Shown here piece after piece: positions 50,172 through 58,291 of a stretch of DNA of 64,000 nt. The position numbers and the translations under genes are program-made. Origin of the DNA: G013214665 sp964649815 (GTDB lineage: Bacteria; Pseudomonadota; Alphaproteobacteria; Rhodobacterales; Rhodobacteraceae); assembly GCA_964649815.1 (NCBI GenBank), contig CAZYQC010000003.1:44838-108837 (forward strand), read 5' to 3'. Each line of letters starts with the position of its first letter. Position 1 is the stretch's first letter. Under the pieces are notes generated by a model, which made no database searches, was not told the DNA's origin, and saw nothing but the letters and a program-made list of their open reading frames with translations.

Positions 50172-51560
50172 GTGGCGCAAGAGGGGCGGTTTCTAACGGG
50201 CTCAACGATGGGCCATGTCGCGCGGATGACGGCGACGGGCGCCTTTGGCATCACCTTTGTCTTTTTGGTGGATGCTGCAAATCTGCTGTGGATTTCTCAA
50301 CTGGGCGAACCGCAGCTTGTTGCTGCGATCGGATTTGCCTACGCGATCCAGTTTTTCTCGGTCGCCTTTGGCATCGGCTTGATGATCTCTGCAACTGCGA
50401 TGATCTCGCGCTCGATCGGTCAAGGCACGCGCGACGTGGCGCGGCAACAGGCGGGCGCCTCGGTCATCATTGCGGCTGCGATCCAATCGCTTGTCGCCTG
50501 CAGCGTGGTGCTGTTGCGGCACGATCTGGTCGCCTTGGCGGGGGCTGAGGGCGAAACGGCGCGGCTTGCGGCGCGCTATCTGGCGATGACCGTGCCGTCG
50601 CTTGTGCCGATGGCGGTGGCGCTGGTGTGTACTGGCACGCTGCGCGCCGACGGTTTTGGCGCCAAGGCGATGTATGTGACATTGATCTCTGGCATGGTCC
50701 TGATGGTGATCGATCCGATCCTTATCCTGGGGCTTGGCCTGGGGCTTGATGGCGCGGCGCTTGGCTTGGTCCTCTTCCGCTTTTGCTTGATGGGTTTGGG
50801 GCTCTATTTTGCGGCCTATCAGGAAAACCTGGTGGGGCGCCCGAACCTCAAGCAGATGCGAACGATGCTCCGGCCTTTTATGGTGATCGCGATCCCGGCC
50901 ATTGCGACGCAATTGGCCACGCCCGCAGGCAATTATTTCTTAACGATCGTCATGGCACAATTCGGGGATGATGCGGTCGCGGCCTGGGCGGTTGTGGGTC
51001 GATTGACCGTTTTGGCCTTTGGCGGGATCTTTGCCCTGTCTGGTGCGATTGGCGGAATTTTCGGCCAGAACTATGGCGCGGGGCAATACGACAGGTTGCG
51101 CAGCACCTATCGCGATGCCTTGATCTTTTGCCTGCTCTACGTGTTGTTCATGTGGGCCGTTTTGGCGGCGGCTACGCCCTTGGTGGTCCAGGCATTTGGC
51201 CTGACGGGCCAGGGGGAAGAGGTCTTGCGCGCCTTTACGACGATTGGCGTTGGCGGGTTTTTGTTCCTTGGTGCGCTCTTTGTCTCGAACGCGGCTTTTA
51301 ACAATTTGGGCCGGCCCGGGTGGTCAACCTTGGTCAATTGGGTGAAGGACGGCGTGCTGAGCTGGCCTGCGGCGGCACTGGCCGCGGGCAGCTTTGGCGC
51401 CGCGGGCGTGATCTATGGCCAGGCCGCGGCTGGTGTGATTGCCGGGTCTGTCGCGGTGCTTTGGGGCTGGCGCTATGTCGTGCGTCTTGGCCCGCAGACA
51501 GAGATTGACCCGCGCGCACCGCGGCCTTATCCGAACCCGGATCGCCACCGCATTCGGTAG
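50172..51560 (+). CDS. MATE-family multidrug/cation efflux protein
   Basis: 462 residues and about twelve helices, starting at a GTG just after the MFS stop. Family segments include FVFLVDAANLLWISQLGEPQ, YLAMTVPSLVPMAVALVCTG and GGIFALSGAIGGIFGQNYG with the later AAFNNLGRPGWSTLVNWVKD. MATE proteins export organic cations or drugs using Na+ or H+. The prmA gene starts 6 bp after its stop. Confidence 0.92.
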   Translation: MAQEGRFLTGSTMGHVARMTATGAFGITFVFLVDAANLLWISQLGEPQLVAAIGFAYAIQFFSVAFGIGLMISATAMISRSIGQGTRDVARQQAGASVIIAAAIQSLVACSVVLLRHDLVALAGAEGETARLAARYLAMTVPSLVPMAVALVCTGTLRADGFGAKAMYVTLISGMVLMVIDPILILGLGLGLDGAALGLVLFRFCLMGLGLYFAAYQENLVGRPNLKQMRTMLRPFMVIAIPAIATQLATPAGNYFLTIVMAQFGDDAVAAWAVVGRLTVLAFGGIFALSGAIGGIFGQNYGAGQYDRLRSTYRDALIFCLLYVLFMWAVLAAATPLVVQAFGLTGQGEEVLRAFTTIGVGGFLFLGALFVSNAAFNNLGRPGWSTLVNWVKDGVLSWPAAALAAGSFGAAGVIYGQAAAGVIAGSVAVLWGWRYVVRLGPQTEIDPRAPRPYPNPDRHRIR

Positions 51561-51565
51561 ACTTG

Positions 51566-52432
51566 ATGACCACCTGGACCGCCTTAACCACGTTGAACAA
51601 CAAATCCGACGCCGAAGCCCTGGGTGCGGCGATGGAACGTCTGACGCCCGAGCCTGTGGGCGTCGGCGTCTTTGAGGTCGAGGACGGCTCTGGCACGTGG
51701 GAAGTGGGTGGTTACTTTACCGAAGCCCCCGATGAGGCCGGATTGGCCTTGCTGACGGCGATGGTGAGGGCAAAGGCTTTTGTCGTGTCCGAACTGCCGG
51801 AAACGGATTGGGTCGCCGAAGTCCGGCGCGAGTTGAGCCCGGTTGAGGCGGGGCAATTCTTTGTCTACGGCAGCCACGACGCGGACAAAGTGCCCGACGG
51901 CAAAGAGGCGTTGTTGATCGAGGCGGCGATGGCGTTTGGCACCGGCCACCACGGAACGACCCTGGGGTGCCTGCAGGCGCTGGATACCTTGGCCAAGGAC
52001 GGCTTTGTCGGACGTGCGGTGGTTGACATCGGCTGCGGCACCGCCGTGCTGGCGATGGCGGCGGCGCGGATTTGGCCGGGTACGGTCAAAGCCAGCGACA
52101 TCGATGCACAGGCCGTCGACGTGGCCGAGGCAAATGTCAAAGCCAATGACCTGACCGGCCGGGTCGCCGTGGTCGAGGCGGCCGGTTTTGCGCACCCCGA
52201 TCTGACGGGACCTTTCGATCTTATTTTTGCCAACATCCTGAAAGGTCCGCTTATGGCGCTCGCGCCCGAGCTGTCTGAGCGGCTTTTGGCCGGTGGTTAC
52301 GCGATTCTCTCGGGGATTCTGGTCGAGCAATCTGACGAAATTGTTGCGCATTATGAAGGGTTTGGAAACAATCTGGTGCGCAAGCAAGTGATTGGTGAAT
52401 GGGTCAGCCTGACATTTCAGAAAAAGAACTGA
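51566..52432 (+). CDS. prmA: Ribosomal protein L11 methyltransferase
   Basis: 288 residues; the ATG at 51566 follows an in-frame TTG that is less likely. The SAM-binding motif is VVDIGCGTAVLAMAAARIW (about residue 155), preceded by AMAFGTGHHGTTLGCLQAL and followed by IDAQAVDVAEAN and FDLIFANILKGPL. It trimethylates L11. It sits close behind the MATE gene in the same direction. Confidence 0.94.
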   Translation: MTTWTALTTLNNKSDAEALGAAMERLTPEPVGVGVFEVEDGSGTWEVGGYFTEAPDEAGLALLTAMVRAKAFVVSELPETDWVAEVRRELSPVEAGQFFVYGSHDADKVPDGKEALLIEAAMAFGTGHHGTTLGCLQALDTLAKDGFVGRAVVDIGCGTAVLAMAAARIWPGTVKASDIDAQAVDVAEANVKANDLTGRVAVVEAAGFAHPDLTGPFDLIFANILKGPLMALAPELSERLLAGGYAILSGILVEQSDEIVAHYEGFGNNLVRKQVIGEWVSLTFQKKN

Positions 52433-52539
52433 TTTCAGTCTCATTCGGACAAAATTAAGGGCGAATGCCCAGAAATTGCCACAATCTCTGACCATCTTCC
52501 GTTCATCGCAGGTGGGGGCCTGTGTTATAAGTGGTTGCC

Positions 52540-52893
52540 ATGACTGACGGTCATCGAGATTTTTACAAGCGTTTGGGCACTATGCGCACCAAGCATAATG
52601 CCATGGCTCAAGGGTACACAACGCATCTGCGCGCGGATGGGTTGATTGTTGTTAAACCTCAGCGCGCATACACCCCACGGCGCGGGTCGCTCTGGAAAAA
52701 CCTGATTGTATTTTTGATCGGCGCGTTCGCTTTTAAGTGTCTTGTTCTCTTTTCGTTAGGAGAAACGACATATCAAGCACGCGTGGATTCGTTGTTAGAA
52801 GGTTCTCAGGTTGAACAGGCGGGCGCTTGGTTGATGCAGATTGACCCCGCGACACGCTATGTCGTGCAACAGGTCATCTCAGCGACCCAATAA
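52540..52893 (+). CDS. Small membrane protein of unknown function
   Basis: 117 residues (MTDGHRDFYKRLGTMRTKHN), a cytoplasmic basic part followed by one membrane helix (LIVFLIGAFAFKCLVLFSLG, about 55-75) and a short periplasmic tail. No family recognised. A TTATAA at 52525-52530 may be a -10 element, which would put the transcript start close to the ATG, giving a leader of only a few bases. An in-frame GTG at 52531 is possible but less likely. A strong two-way terminator follows. Confidence 0.72.
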   Translation: MTDGHRDFYKRLGTMRTKHNAMAQGYTTHLRADGLIVVKPQRAYTPRRGSLWKNLIVFLIGAFAFKCLVLFSLGETTYQARVDSLLEGSQVEQAGAWLMQIDPATRYVVQQVISATQ

Positions 52894-52910
52894 ATCCCTC
52901 CAAGGATAAA

Positions 52911-52948
52911 AAGAGCCGGATGGTCTGGACGGACCATCCGGCTCTTTT
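52911..52948. terminator. Bidirectional intrinsic terminator
   Basis: A perfect 15-bp stem (52911-52925 with 52932-52946) and a six-base loop TGGACG. On the plus strand it ends in TTTT after the small membrane protein; on the minus strand it is followed by TTTTT, closing the DUF1127 transcript from the right. It is the most stable hairpin I see in the window. Confidence 0.92.
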
Positions 52949-52950
52949 CG

Positions 52951-53098
52951 TGCAGCCCGCCGGGGAGATGGCAGAGCTTAAACTGTCTGTTGCCCCTCAC
53001 GCCACAGTTCAGGAACTTGTGTGAGGGGGTTTGGCATCGCCGGGCGTTTTGCGTGGCCAAGTGATGCCGGTCTGTCGCCGCGTTCTGCAGCGGTTTGA
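52951..53098 (-). ncRNA. Structured 3' region of the DUF1127 transcript, possible sRNA
   Basis: Between the DUF1127 stop (53099) and the terminator at 52911-52948 lie 150 bases with an 8-bp stem CCCCTCAC/GTGAGGGG (52993-53000 with 53021-53028) enclosing a further imperfect stem. In Rhodobacter the CcsR sRNAs come from the 3' side of a DUF1127 gene (ccaF1). The typical CCUCCUCCC loop motif is not present here, so this is only a similar layout. Confidence 0.35.
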
Positions 53099-53308
53099 TT
53101 AGTCGCGGTTTGCGATTTCGTCGATGTCTCCGCGGACCAAACCGATATCTTCAAGCTCACGGTCAGTCAGGGAGGACAGTGTGTTGCGGGTCACACGCGC
53201 GTCGTTCCAGGCGATGACGGAAGATGTCAGAGCTGTGAACGTGCGGGCGATGAGGCCTGCAACAGAAGCAGAGCCGTATGTAGTGCGGGTGGTGTCGAAA
53301 GCAGCCAT
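53099..53308 (-). CDS. DUF1127 small basic protein
   Basis: 69 residues from the ATG at 53308 with an AGGA site; a frame reaching 53410 is not supported. The C-terminal segment LSSLTDRELEDIGLVRGDIDEIA is a full DUF1127 match, and the middle carries a Trp-Asn-Asp-Ala-Arg-Val-Thr-Arg helix. It resembles the Rhodobacter CcaF1 protein, which binds RNA and affects sRNA maturation. It is a second member in this window after 3393. It is transcribed alone, with an AT-rich upstream gap likely to hold its promoter. Confidence 0.88.
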   Translation of the reverse strand: MAAFDTTRTTYGSASVAGLIARTFTALTSSVIAWNDARVTRNTLSSLTDRELEDIGLVRGDIDEIANRD

Positions 53309-53668
53309 TGCAGCAGTCCTTTTATTTAAGTTTCGAGTAGGCCACATATCGTGGCGTCGTGAGGCGCATTTAGGGTGCTTAATTTGCGTGCACAAGCGCA
53401 GGATTTGCATGTTTGATATGCAGTTTTTGCATAGCGAAATTTCGCCGCATTTAACTGAAATTTAATGAAAAATTCCGTGACTCGCGGCGTCGCTTTTTGA
53501 CTGCGCGATGACGAAAACGACACCTGCAGAGCGCCGCAGGGCGTTTGCGTCACAGCTTTGTCGGAAATGCGATATGTTTCTTTCACACTTGGGGATGTTC
53601 GCGTTTCGTGCTAATGCTGCAAAAAAGTCACGAACCGCGGGGTTCGGACGGCACAGAGCAGGGGCTGC
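53309..53668. other. AT-rich gene-free region between DUF1127 and ruvC
   Basis: About 360 bases of lower GC content than the surroundings, with no convincing protein gene (a minus-strand frame at 53326-53586 has no ribosome site and is not family-like). It should contain the minus-strand DUF1127 promoter and the plus-strand ruvC promoter. One hairpin CGAACC/GGTTCG (53631-53636 with 53641-53646) followed on the minus strand by TTTTTT looks terminator-like. Confidence 0.5.
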
Positions 53669-54166
53669 ATGCGAATAATCGGGATTGATCCGGGCTTGCG
53701 AACGCTGGGGTGGGGCATCATCGACGTGGATGGCCCGCGATTGCGCCACGTGGGCAACGGGCTTTGCCACGGAACCGGGGCCAGCTTGGCCGAACGGCTG
53801 TTGGCCTTGCACGTTGCATTGTCGCATGTGGTGGCGGAATTTGCACCAGATGCTGCGGCGGTCGAGCAAACATTTGTCAATCGCGACGGGGCGGGGACGC
53901 TCAAGCTGGGGCAGGCGCGTGGGATTGCGATGCTGGTTCCGGCGCAGGCCGGTTTGGAGGTCGGAGAATACGCGCCCAACACGGTCAAAAAGACGGTCGT
54001 TGGTGTGGGGCATGCGGACAAAAAGCAAGTCGATCACATGGTGAGGTTACAATTGCCGGGCGCAGAGATTGCGGGCCCTGACGCAGCGGATGCATTGGCG
54101 ATTGCGATTTGTCATGCGCATCATGGTGCGGGACAGGGGCTTCGGCAGGCATTGGCGCGGGCATGA
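53669..54166 (+). CDS. ruvC: Crossover junction endodeoxyribonuclease RuvC
   Basis: 165 residues. It starts MRIIGIDPGLRTLGWGIIDV, with the first catalytic Asp in the GIDPG segment; the second catalytic acidic site is VEQTFVNRD (about 65) and the later pair is in GPDAADALAIAICHAH. It cuts Holliday junctions symmetrically with RuvAB. AGGGG lies upstream of the ATG. It overlaps ruvA by ATGA. Confidence 0.96.
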   Translation: MRIIGIDPGLRTLGWGIIDVDGPRLRHVGNGLCHGTGASLAERLLALHVALSHVVAEFAPDAAAVEQTFVNRDGAGTLKLGQARGIAMLVPAQAGLEVGEYAPNTVKKTVVGVGHADKKQVDHMVRLQLPGAEIAGPDAADALAIAICHAHHGAGQGLRQALARA

Positions 54167-54810
54167 TTGGCAAACTGACAGGACGGGTGGATTATCGCGC
54201 GGCGGATCACGTTTTGCTGGATGTCGGTGGCGTTGGCTATGTCGTGTATTGCTCGGACAGAACGCTTGCTGGCCTGCCGGGCGCGGGTGAGGCTGTGGCG
54301 CTTTATACGGATCTTTTGGTGCGCGAGGATATTCTGCAGCTCTTCGGCTTTCCGACGCTTGTTGAAAAGGAATGGCATCGCCTGTTGATGAGCGTGCAAG
54401 GCGTGGGGGCCAAGGCCTCTTTGGCGATTTTGGGCGCGTTGGGGCCGGATGGCGTAAGCCGGGCGATCGCGCTCGGGGATGCCGGGGCGATCAAGACGGC
54501 AAAGGGGATCGGGCCGAAAATCGCGCAGCGCGTTGTGGCCGAGCTGAAGGACAAGGCGCCGGCGGTCATGGCGATGGGCGGAACTGTGGCCGAGGCGTTG
54601 GGCGACGCACCGGCGCAGGTTCTTGAGCCTGTCGACGTGTCGCCTGGTGCCGGCAATGCGCAGGCTGACGCGCTGAGTGCGCTGAGCAACCTGGGATATG
54701 CGCCGTCCGAGGCGGCCGCCGCGGTTGCGCAAGCAATGAGCGATGCGCCAGAAGCCGCAGCGCCCGAGGTGATCCGACTGGCGCTCAAGCTCTTGGCGCC
54801 AAAGGGGTAA
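54163..54810 (+). CDS. ruvA: Holliday junction branch-migration protein RuvA
   Basis: 215 residues from the ATG overlapping the ruvC stop. Domain I starts MIGKLTGRVDYRAADHVLLD; the two helix-hairpin-helix motifs are in VQGVGAKASLAILGALGPD and KGIGPKIAQRVVAELKD; the C-terminal domain III (ALSNLGYAPSEAAAAVAQA) contacts RuvB. It binds the four-way junction as a tetramer. ruvB starts 3 bp after it. Confidence 0.96.
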   Translation: MIGKLTGRVDYRAADHVLLDVGGVGYVVYCSDRTLAGLPGAGEAVALYTDLLVREDILQLFGFPTLVEKEWHRLLMSVQGVGAKASLAILGALGPDGVSRAIALGDAGAIKTAKGIGPKIAQRVVAELKDKAPAVMAMGGTVAEALGDAPAQVLEPVDVSPGAGNAQADALSALSNLGYAPSEAAAAVAQAMSDAPEAAAPEVIRLALKLLAPKG

Positions 54811-54813
54811 GGC

Positions 54814-55830
54814 ATGGAGAGCGATCCAACATTGCGCGCCGATCCCTTGCCCGAGGACAACGACCGCGCCTTGCGCCCGCAAGCCCTGGAGGATTTCATC
54901 GGGCAATCCGAGGCGCGGGCCAATCTGCGTGTCTTTATTCAATCCGCCCGCCAGCGCGCCGAGGCGATGGATCACACGCTCTTTCATGGTCCGCCGGGGC
55001 TGGGAAAGACAACTTTGGCGCAGATCATGGCGCGCGAGCTGGGCGTCAATTTTCGCATGACCTCGGGGCCGGTTTTGGCCAAGGCGGGGGATTTGGCGGC
55101 GATTTTGACAAACCTCGAAGCCCGGGATGTTCTGTTTATTGATGAGATCCATCGGCTGAACCCGGCGGTGGAAGAGGTTCTTTATCCCGCGATGGAGGAT
55201 TTTGAGCTGGACCTCGTGATCGGCGAGGGGCCAGCGGCGCGGACCGTGCGGATCGAGCTTCAGCCCTTCACGCTGGTGGGGGCAACCACGCGGATGGGGC
55301 TTTTGACGACGCCGTTGCGAGATCGCTTTGGCATTCCCACGCGGCTGCAATTCTACACCGTTGATGAGCTTTTTGAGATCGTGACGCGCAATGCGCGCAA
55401 ATTGGGGGCGCCCGCCGATGAAGGCGGCGCGCGCGAGATTGCCAAACGAGCGCGCGGCACGCCGCGAATTGCGGGGCGCCTGTTGCGGCGGGTTGTGGAT
55501 TTCGCTGTGGTCGAAGGCGACGGGCGGGTCACGCAGGCGCTTGCAGACCGGGCTTTGACCCGGTTGGGGGTGGATCATTTGGGTTTGGACGGCGCCGACC
55601 GGCGCTATTTGCGGCTGATGGCCGAGCATTACGGCGGTGGGCCGGTCGGCATCGAAACGCTGTCGGCGGCGTTAAGCGAAAGCCGGGATGCGCTGGAAGA
55701 GGTGATCGAGCCTTATTTGCTGCAACAAGGTCTGATCCAGAGAACACCGCGTGGCCGGTTGCTGGCCCAGGGCGCGTGGCGCCATCTTGGCATCGCACCG
55801 CCAAAAGGGCAGAGCGACTTGTTCGGATAA
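54814..55830 (+). CDS. ruvB: Holliday junction helicase motor RuvB
   Basis: 338 residues, a normal length. Walker A GPPGLGKTTLAQ (about 60), Walker B VLFIDEIHRLNP, sensor region VGATTRMGLLTTPLRDRFG and the arginine finger in the GIPTRLQFYT region, then the winged-helix end QQGLIQRTPRGRLL. The ring pumps DNA through the RuvA junction. It closes the ruvCAB unit. Confidence 0.97.
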   Translation: MESDPTLRADPLPEDNDRALRPQALEDFIGQSEARANLRVFIQSARQRAEAMDHTLFHGPPGLGKTTLAQIMARELGVNFRMTSGPVLAKAGDLAAILTNLEARDVLFIDEIHRLNPAVEEVLYPAMEDFELDLVIGEGPAARTVRIELQPFTLVGATTRMGLLTTPLRDRFGIPTRLQFYTVDELFEIVTRNARKLGAPADEGGAREIAKRARGTPRIAGRLLRRVVDFAVVEGDGRVTQALADRALTRLGVDHLGLDGADRRYLRLMAEHYGGGPVGIETLSAALSESRDALEEVIEPYLLQQGLIQRTPRGRLLAQGAWRHLGIAPPKGQSDLFG

Positions 55831-55924
55831 TCGCCCGCCCACAGCCGGGTTTGTGCCGCTCTTGGCTTGCGCCTCGCGCAGGGCGGCGTATGAGCATGCG
55901 GATGGCACCAAGGAGGGCGCGACA

Positions 55925-56548
55925 ATGACCCCAGAGACCGTGGAGGCGTTCTTTACCCGCGAAAGTGGCGATTATGTCTTTGCGCGGTGGGGGCGGCCAT
56001 TGGCGCCCGTGGTCTTCGGGGTCGAGGAGGAAACCCTGGTCGTGATCAAAGGTGCGATCGAGGCGCTGTGCCAGCTGACGGGCCACACGACGGTCGAGAC
56101 CGATCCAGAGCTGGGCAGCAACTTTATGTGGTTTTTCGTGCGCAGCTGGGACGACCTGCGCGGGGTGCCGAATTTGGATCGCTTGATCCCGGACCTAGAG
56201 CCCCTTTTGACCCGGCTGAGCGCTGCGGACGCCAATCAGTATCGTATCTTCCGTTTTGATGAGGCGGGTGCCATTCGCGCGTGTTTTGTCTTTTTGCGGA
56301 TGGATGCCGCGCTGAGCGAGATGCCCGCCGAAGGGCTGGCCCTGGGGCAGGCTGCGCAATCGATGGTGCTGTGGTCAGATCTGGCGTTTCGCGCGCAAGC
56401 CATCCTGGCAACGGCGGGAGACAAGCTGTTGCTGCGGCCAGACATCGCCGATTTGCTGCGCGTGGCCTATGATCCGATCCTGCCGCCAGTGGCCCACGAC
56501 AAGAGCCACGCGCTGAGGCTGGCCGCGCGTCTGGGGCGCGCGCAATAG
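55925..56548 (+). CDS. Unknown 207-residue protein between ruvB and ybgC
   Basis: The ATG at 55925 has AAGGAGG about 8 nt upstream. No signal peptide or membrane segment. Segments include SGDYVFARWGRPLAPVVFGV, GSNFMWFFVRSWDDLRGV and ANQYRIFRFDEAGAIRACFV, an alpha/beta-looking soluble protein. I do not recognise a family. Its position between DNA repair and envelope genes probably reflects only gene order. Confidence 0.72.
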   Translation: MTPETVEAFFTRESGDYVFARWGRPLAPVVFGVEEETLVVIKGAIEALCQLTGHTTVETDPELGSNFMWFFVRSWDDLRGVPNLDRLIPDLEPLLTRLSAADANQYRIFRFDEAGAIRACFVFLRMDAALSEMPAEGLALGQAAQSMVLWSDLAFRAQAILATAGDKLLLRPDIADLLRVAYDPILPPVAHDKSHALRLAARLGRAQ

Positions 56549-56627
56549 GTTGGGGGCGACCTAACCTTGCAATTCGGATCGTTTCCGGTGGTATAGGCGG
56601 CAGCAGTTTTTGGCCGAAGGGCAGAGC

Positions 56628-57023
56628 ATGACCCACGAGTTTCCCATCATCGTTTATTACGAAGACACCGACATGGCGGGGATTGTCTATTACGCCAATT
56701 ACCTGCGCTATATCGAACGCGCGCGGTCGACCGTTGTCGAAGAGCTGGGCGTGGATCAGGTTGCTATGAGGGCCGAGGGGATTGTCTTTGTCGTGACGCG
56801 CGTTGAGGCCGACTATTTGGGCAATGCGCGCTTGGGCGATCGGTTGATCGTCCGGTCGCAGCATTATGCCGCGGGGCCGGTACGCTGGGTGTTTGACCAA
56901 GAGGTGATCAAGGGCGAGGACGTCATATTTCGGGCGAAAGTGACCGCTGCGACGATGACGACCGAAGGCAAACCGATCCGGCTGCCCGCAAAAATCCGCG
57001 CATCGGTGCCAAAACAGGCCTGA
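56628..57023 (+). CDS. ybgC: YbgC-type acyl-CoA thioesterase
   Basis: 131 residues from the ATG at 56628 with a GAAGG site. The hot-dog-fold signature YYEDTDMAGIVYYANYLRYI has the catalytic Asp (in DTDMAG) and helix; the rest follows with LGNARLGDRLIVRSQ and FRAKVTAATM. It hydrolyses short acyl-CoA or ACP thioesters and is typically the first gene of tol-pal clusters. tolQ starts 93 bp later, after a small hairpin GGGCG/CGCCC. Confidence 0.94.
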   Translation: MTHEFPIIVYYEDTDMAGIVYYANYLRYIERARSTVVEELGVDQVAMRAEGIVFVVTRVEADYLGNARLGDRLIVRSQHYAAGPVRWVFDQEVIKGEDVIFRAKVTAATMTTEGKPIRLPAKIRASVPKQA

Positions 57024-57116
57024 AACACGGGGAAGTGTTGGCGTTTTTGTTGCGGATTCGTTAAGCTTTTCTCAAATCAAGGGCGATAAACGCCCACTCA
57101 GGCAAAGAGCAGATCT

Positions 57117-57812
57117 ATGGAAGCAGAAACGCTGGCGCTCGCCCAGGAGATCGATTTCTCTATGTGGGGCCTTTTCGCGCGGGCCACGCTGACGGTGAAG
57201 ATCGTGATGATCATGTTGATCGTTGCGTCTTTTTGGGCTTGGTCCATCATTATTCAAAAGCTGATCAATTATCGGCGCGCCCGATCCGAGGCCGCGCGGT
57301 TTGACCGCGCCTTTTGGTCGGGAGAGCCTTTGGACGGGCTGTTTGACCAGATCGGGGCAGAGCCTTCGGGCGCGTCGGAAAAGGTCTTTGCCGCGGGCAT
57401 GATGGAGTGGCGCAGGTCGCATCGGGATGATGGCGGCCTGATACCGGGGGCAACCGCGCGGATTGATCGCAGCATGGATGTCGCTATCGCCAAAGAGGCA
57501 GAGCGGCTGCAAAAGGGCCTGCCCATTCTGGCGACGGTCGGCTCGACCGCGCCGTTCATCGGGCTTTTTGGAACGGTCTGGGGCATCATGAATGCCTTTA
57601 TCGAGATTGCCGAACAGCAAAACACCAATTTGGCCGTTGTCGCACCCGGCATCGCCGAGGCGCTTTTGGCAACGGGTCTGGGGCTCTTGGCTGCGATCCC
57701 GGCGGTGATCTTTTACAACAAGCTCAGCGCGGACAGTGATCGCATCGTGGGCGGCTATGAAGCTTTCGCCGATGAGTTCGCGACCATCCTCAGCCGTCAA
57801 TTGGACAGCTGA
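57117..57812 (+). CDS. tolQ: Tol-Pal system inner-membrane protein TolQ
   Basis: 231 residues with three membrane helices: one near residues 20-42 (FARATLTVKIVMIMLIVASF), and two in the C-terminal half (LATVGSTAPFIGLFGTVWGI and LLATGLGLLAAIPAVIFYNK). These conserved helices form the proton channel with TolR. It energises TolA to pull Pal at the division septum. It overlaps tolR by one base. Confidence 0.96.
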   Translation: MEAETLALAQEIDFSMWGLFARATLTVKIVMIMLIVASFWAWSIIIQKLINYRRARSEAARFDRAFWSGEPLDGLFDQIGAEPSGASEKVFAAGMMEWRRSHRDDGGLIPGATARIDRSMDVAIAKEAERLQKGLPILATVGSTAPFIGLFGTVWGIMNAFIEIAEQQNTNLAVVAPGIAEALLATGLGLLAAIPAVIFYNKLSADSDRIVGGYEAFADEFATILSRQLDS

Positions 57813-58288
57813 TGGGCGCGGGCGTCGTTCAAAGCCAAGCATCCGGCAGCAACCGAGGGCGCCGTCGGCGTCGCCGGTCACAGCCGATGGCCGAAATCAA
57901 CGTCACGCCATTTGTGGACGTGATGTTGGTGTTGCTGATCATCTTCATGGTGGCAGCGCCGCTTTTGACGGTTGGCGTTCCGGTCGAACTGCCCAAGACC
58001 GCGGCAACCGCCTTGCCGAGCGAGGCAGAAGAGCCGCTGACCGTGACCATCACGGCCTCTGGCACCGTCCAGATCCAGACCACAGACATCGCGCGCGATG
58101 AACTGGTCCCGCGTCTGCGGGCAATTGCGGCAGAACGGGCGAGCGACCGTGTGTTCCTGAGAGCCGATGGTGCGGTGCCTTATGTCTCGGTGATGGAGGT
58201 CATGGGCGCGCTGAATGCGGGTGGATTTGCAAATATCGGGTTGGTCACGGATATCGGCGGGCCACGATTGGATGGATCGGGCGAGTGA
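57812..58288 (+). CDS. tolR: Tol-Pal system protein TolR
   Basis: 158 residues. A basic N-terminal tail with six consecutive arginines, then EINVTPFVDVMLVLLIIFMV with the channel Asp in the helix, then a periplasmic domain. Proton flow through this Asp with TolQ drives movement. It starts at the last base of tolQ and tolA begins 3 bp after it. Confidence 0.95.
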   Translation: MGAGVVQSQASGSNRGRRRRRRSQPMAEINVTPFVDVMLVLLIIFMVAAPLLTVGVPVELPKTAATALPSEAEEPLTVTITASGTVQIQTTDIARDELVPRLRAIAAERASDRVFLRADGAVPYVSVMEVMGALNAGGFANIGLVTDIGGPRLDGSGE

Positions 58289-58291
58289 TCG

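Noticed and set aside
53326..53586. An 86-residue minus-strand frame in the DUF1127-ruvC gap
   Set aside because: No ribosome site and no recognisable family; the region is better explained as a promoter area.
54121..55629. A 502-residue minus-strand frame over ruvA-ruvB
   Set aside because: The plus-strand proteins carry clear RuvA/RuvB motifs; the antisense product is Arg/His-rich with no motif.
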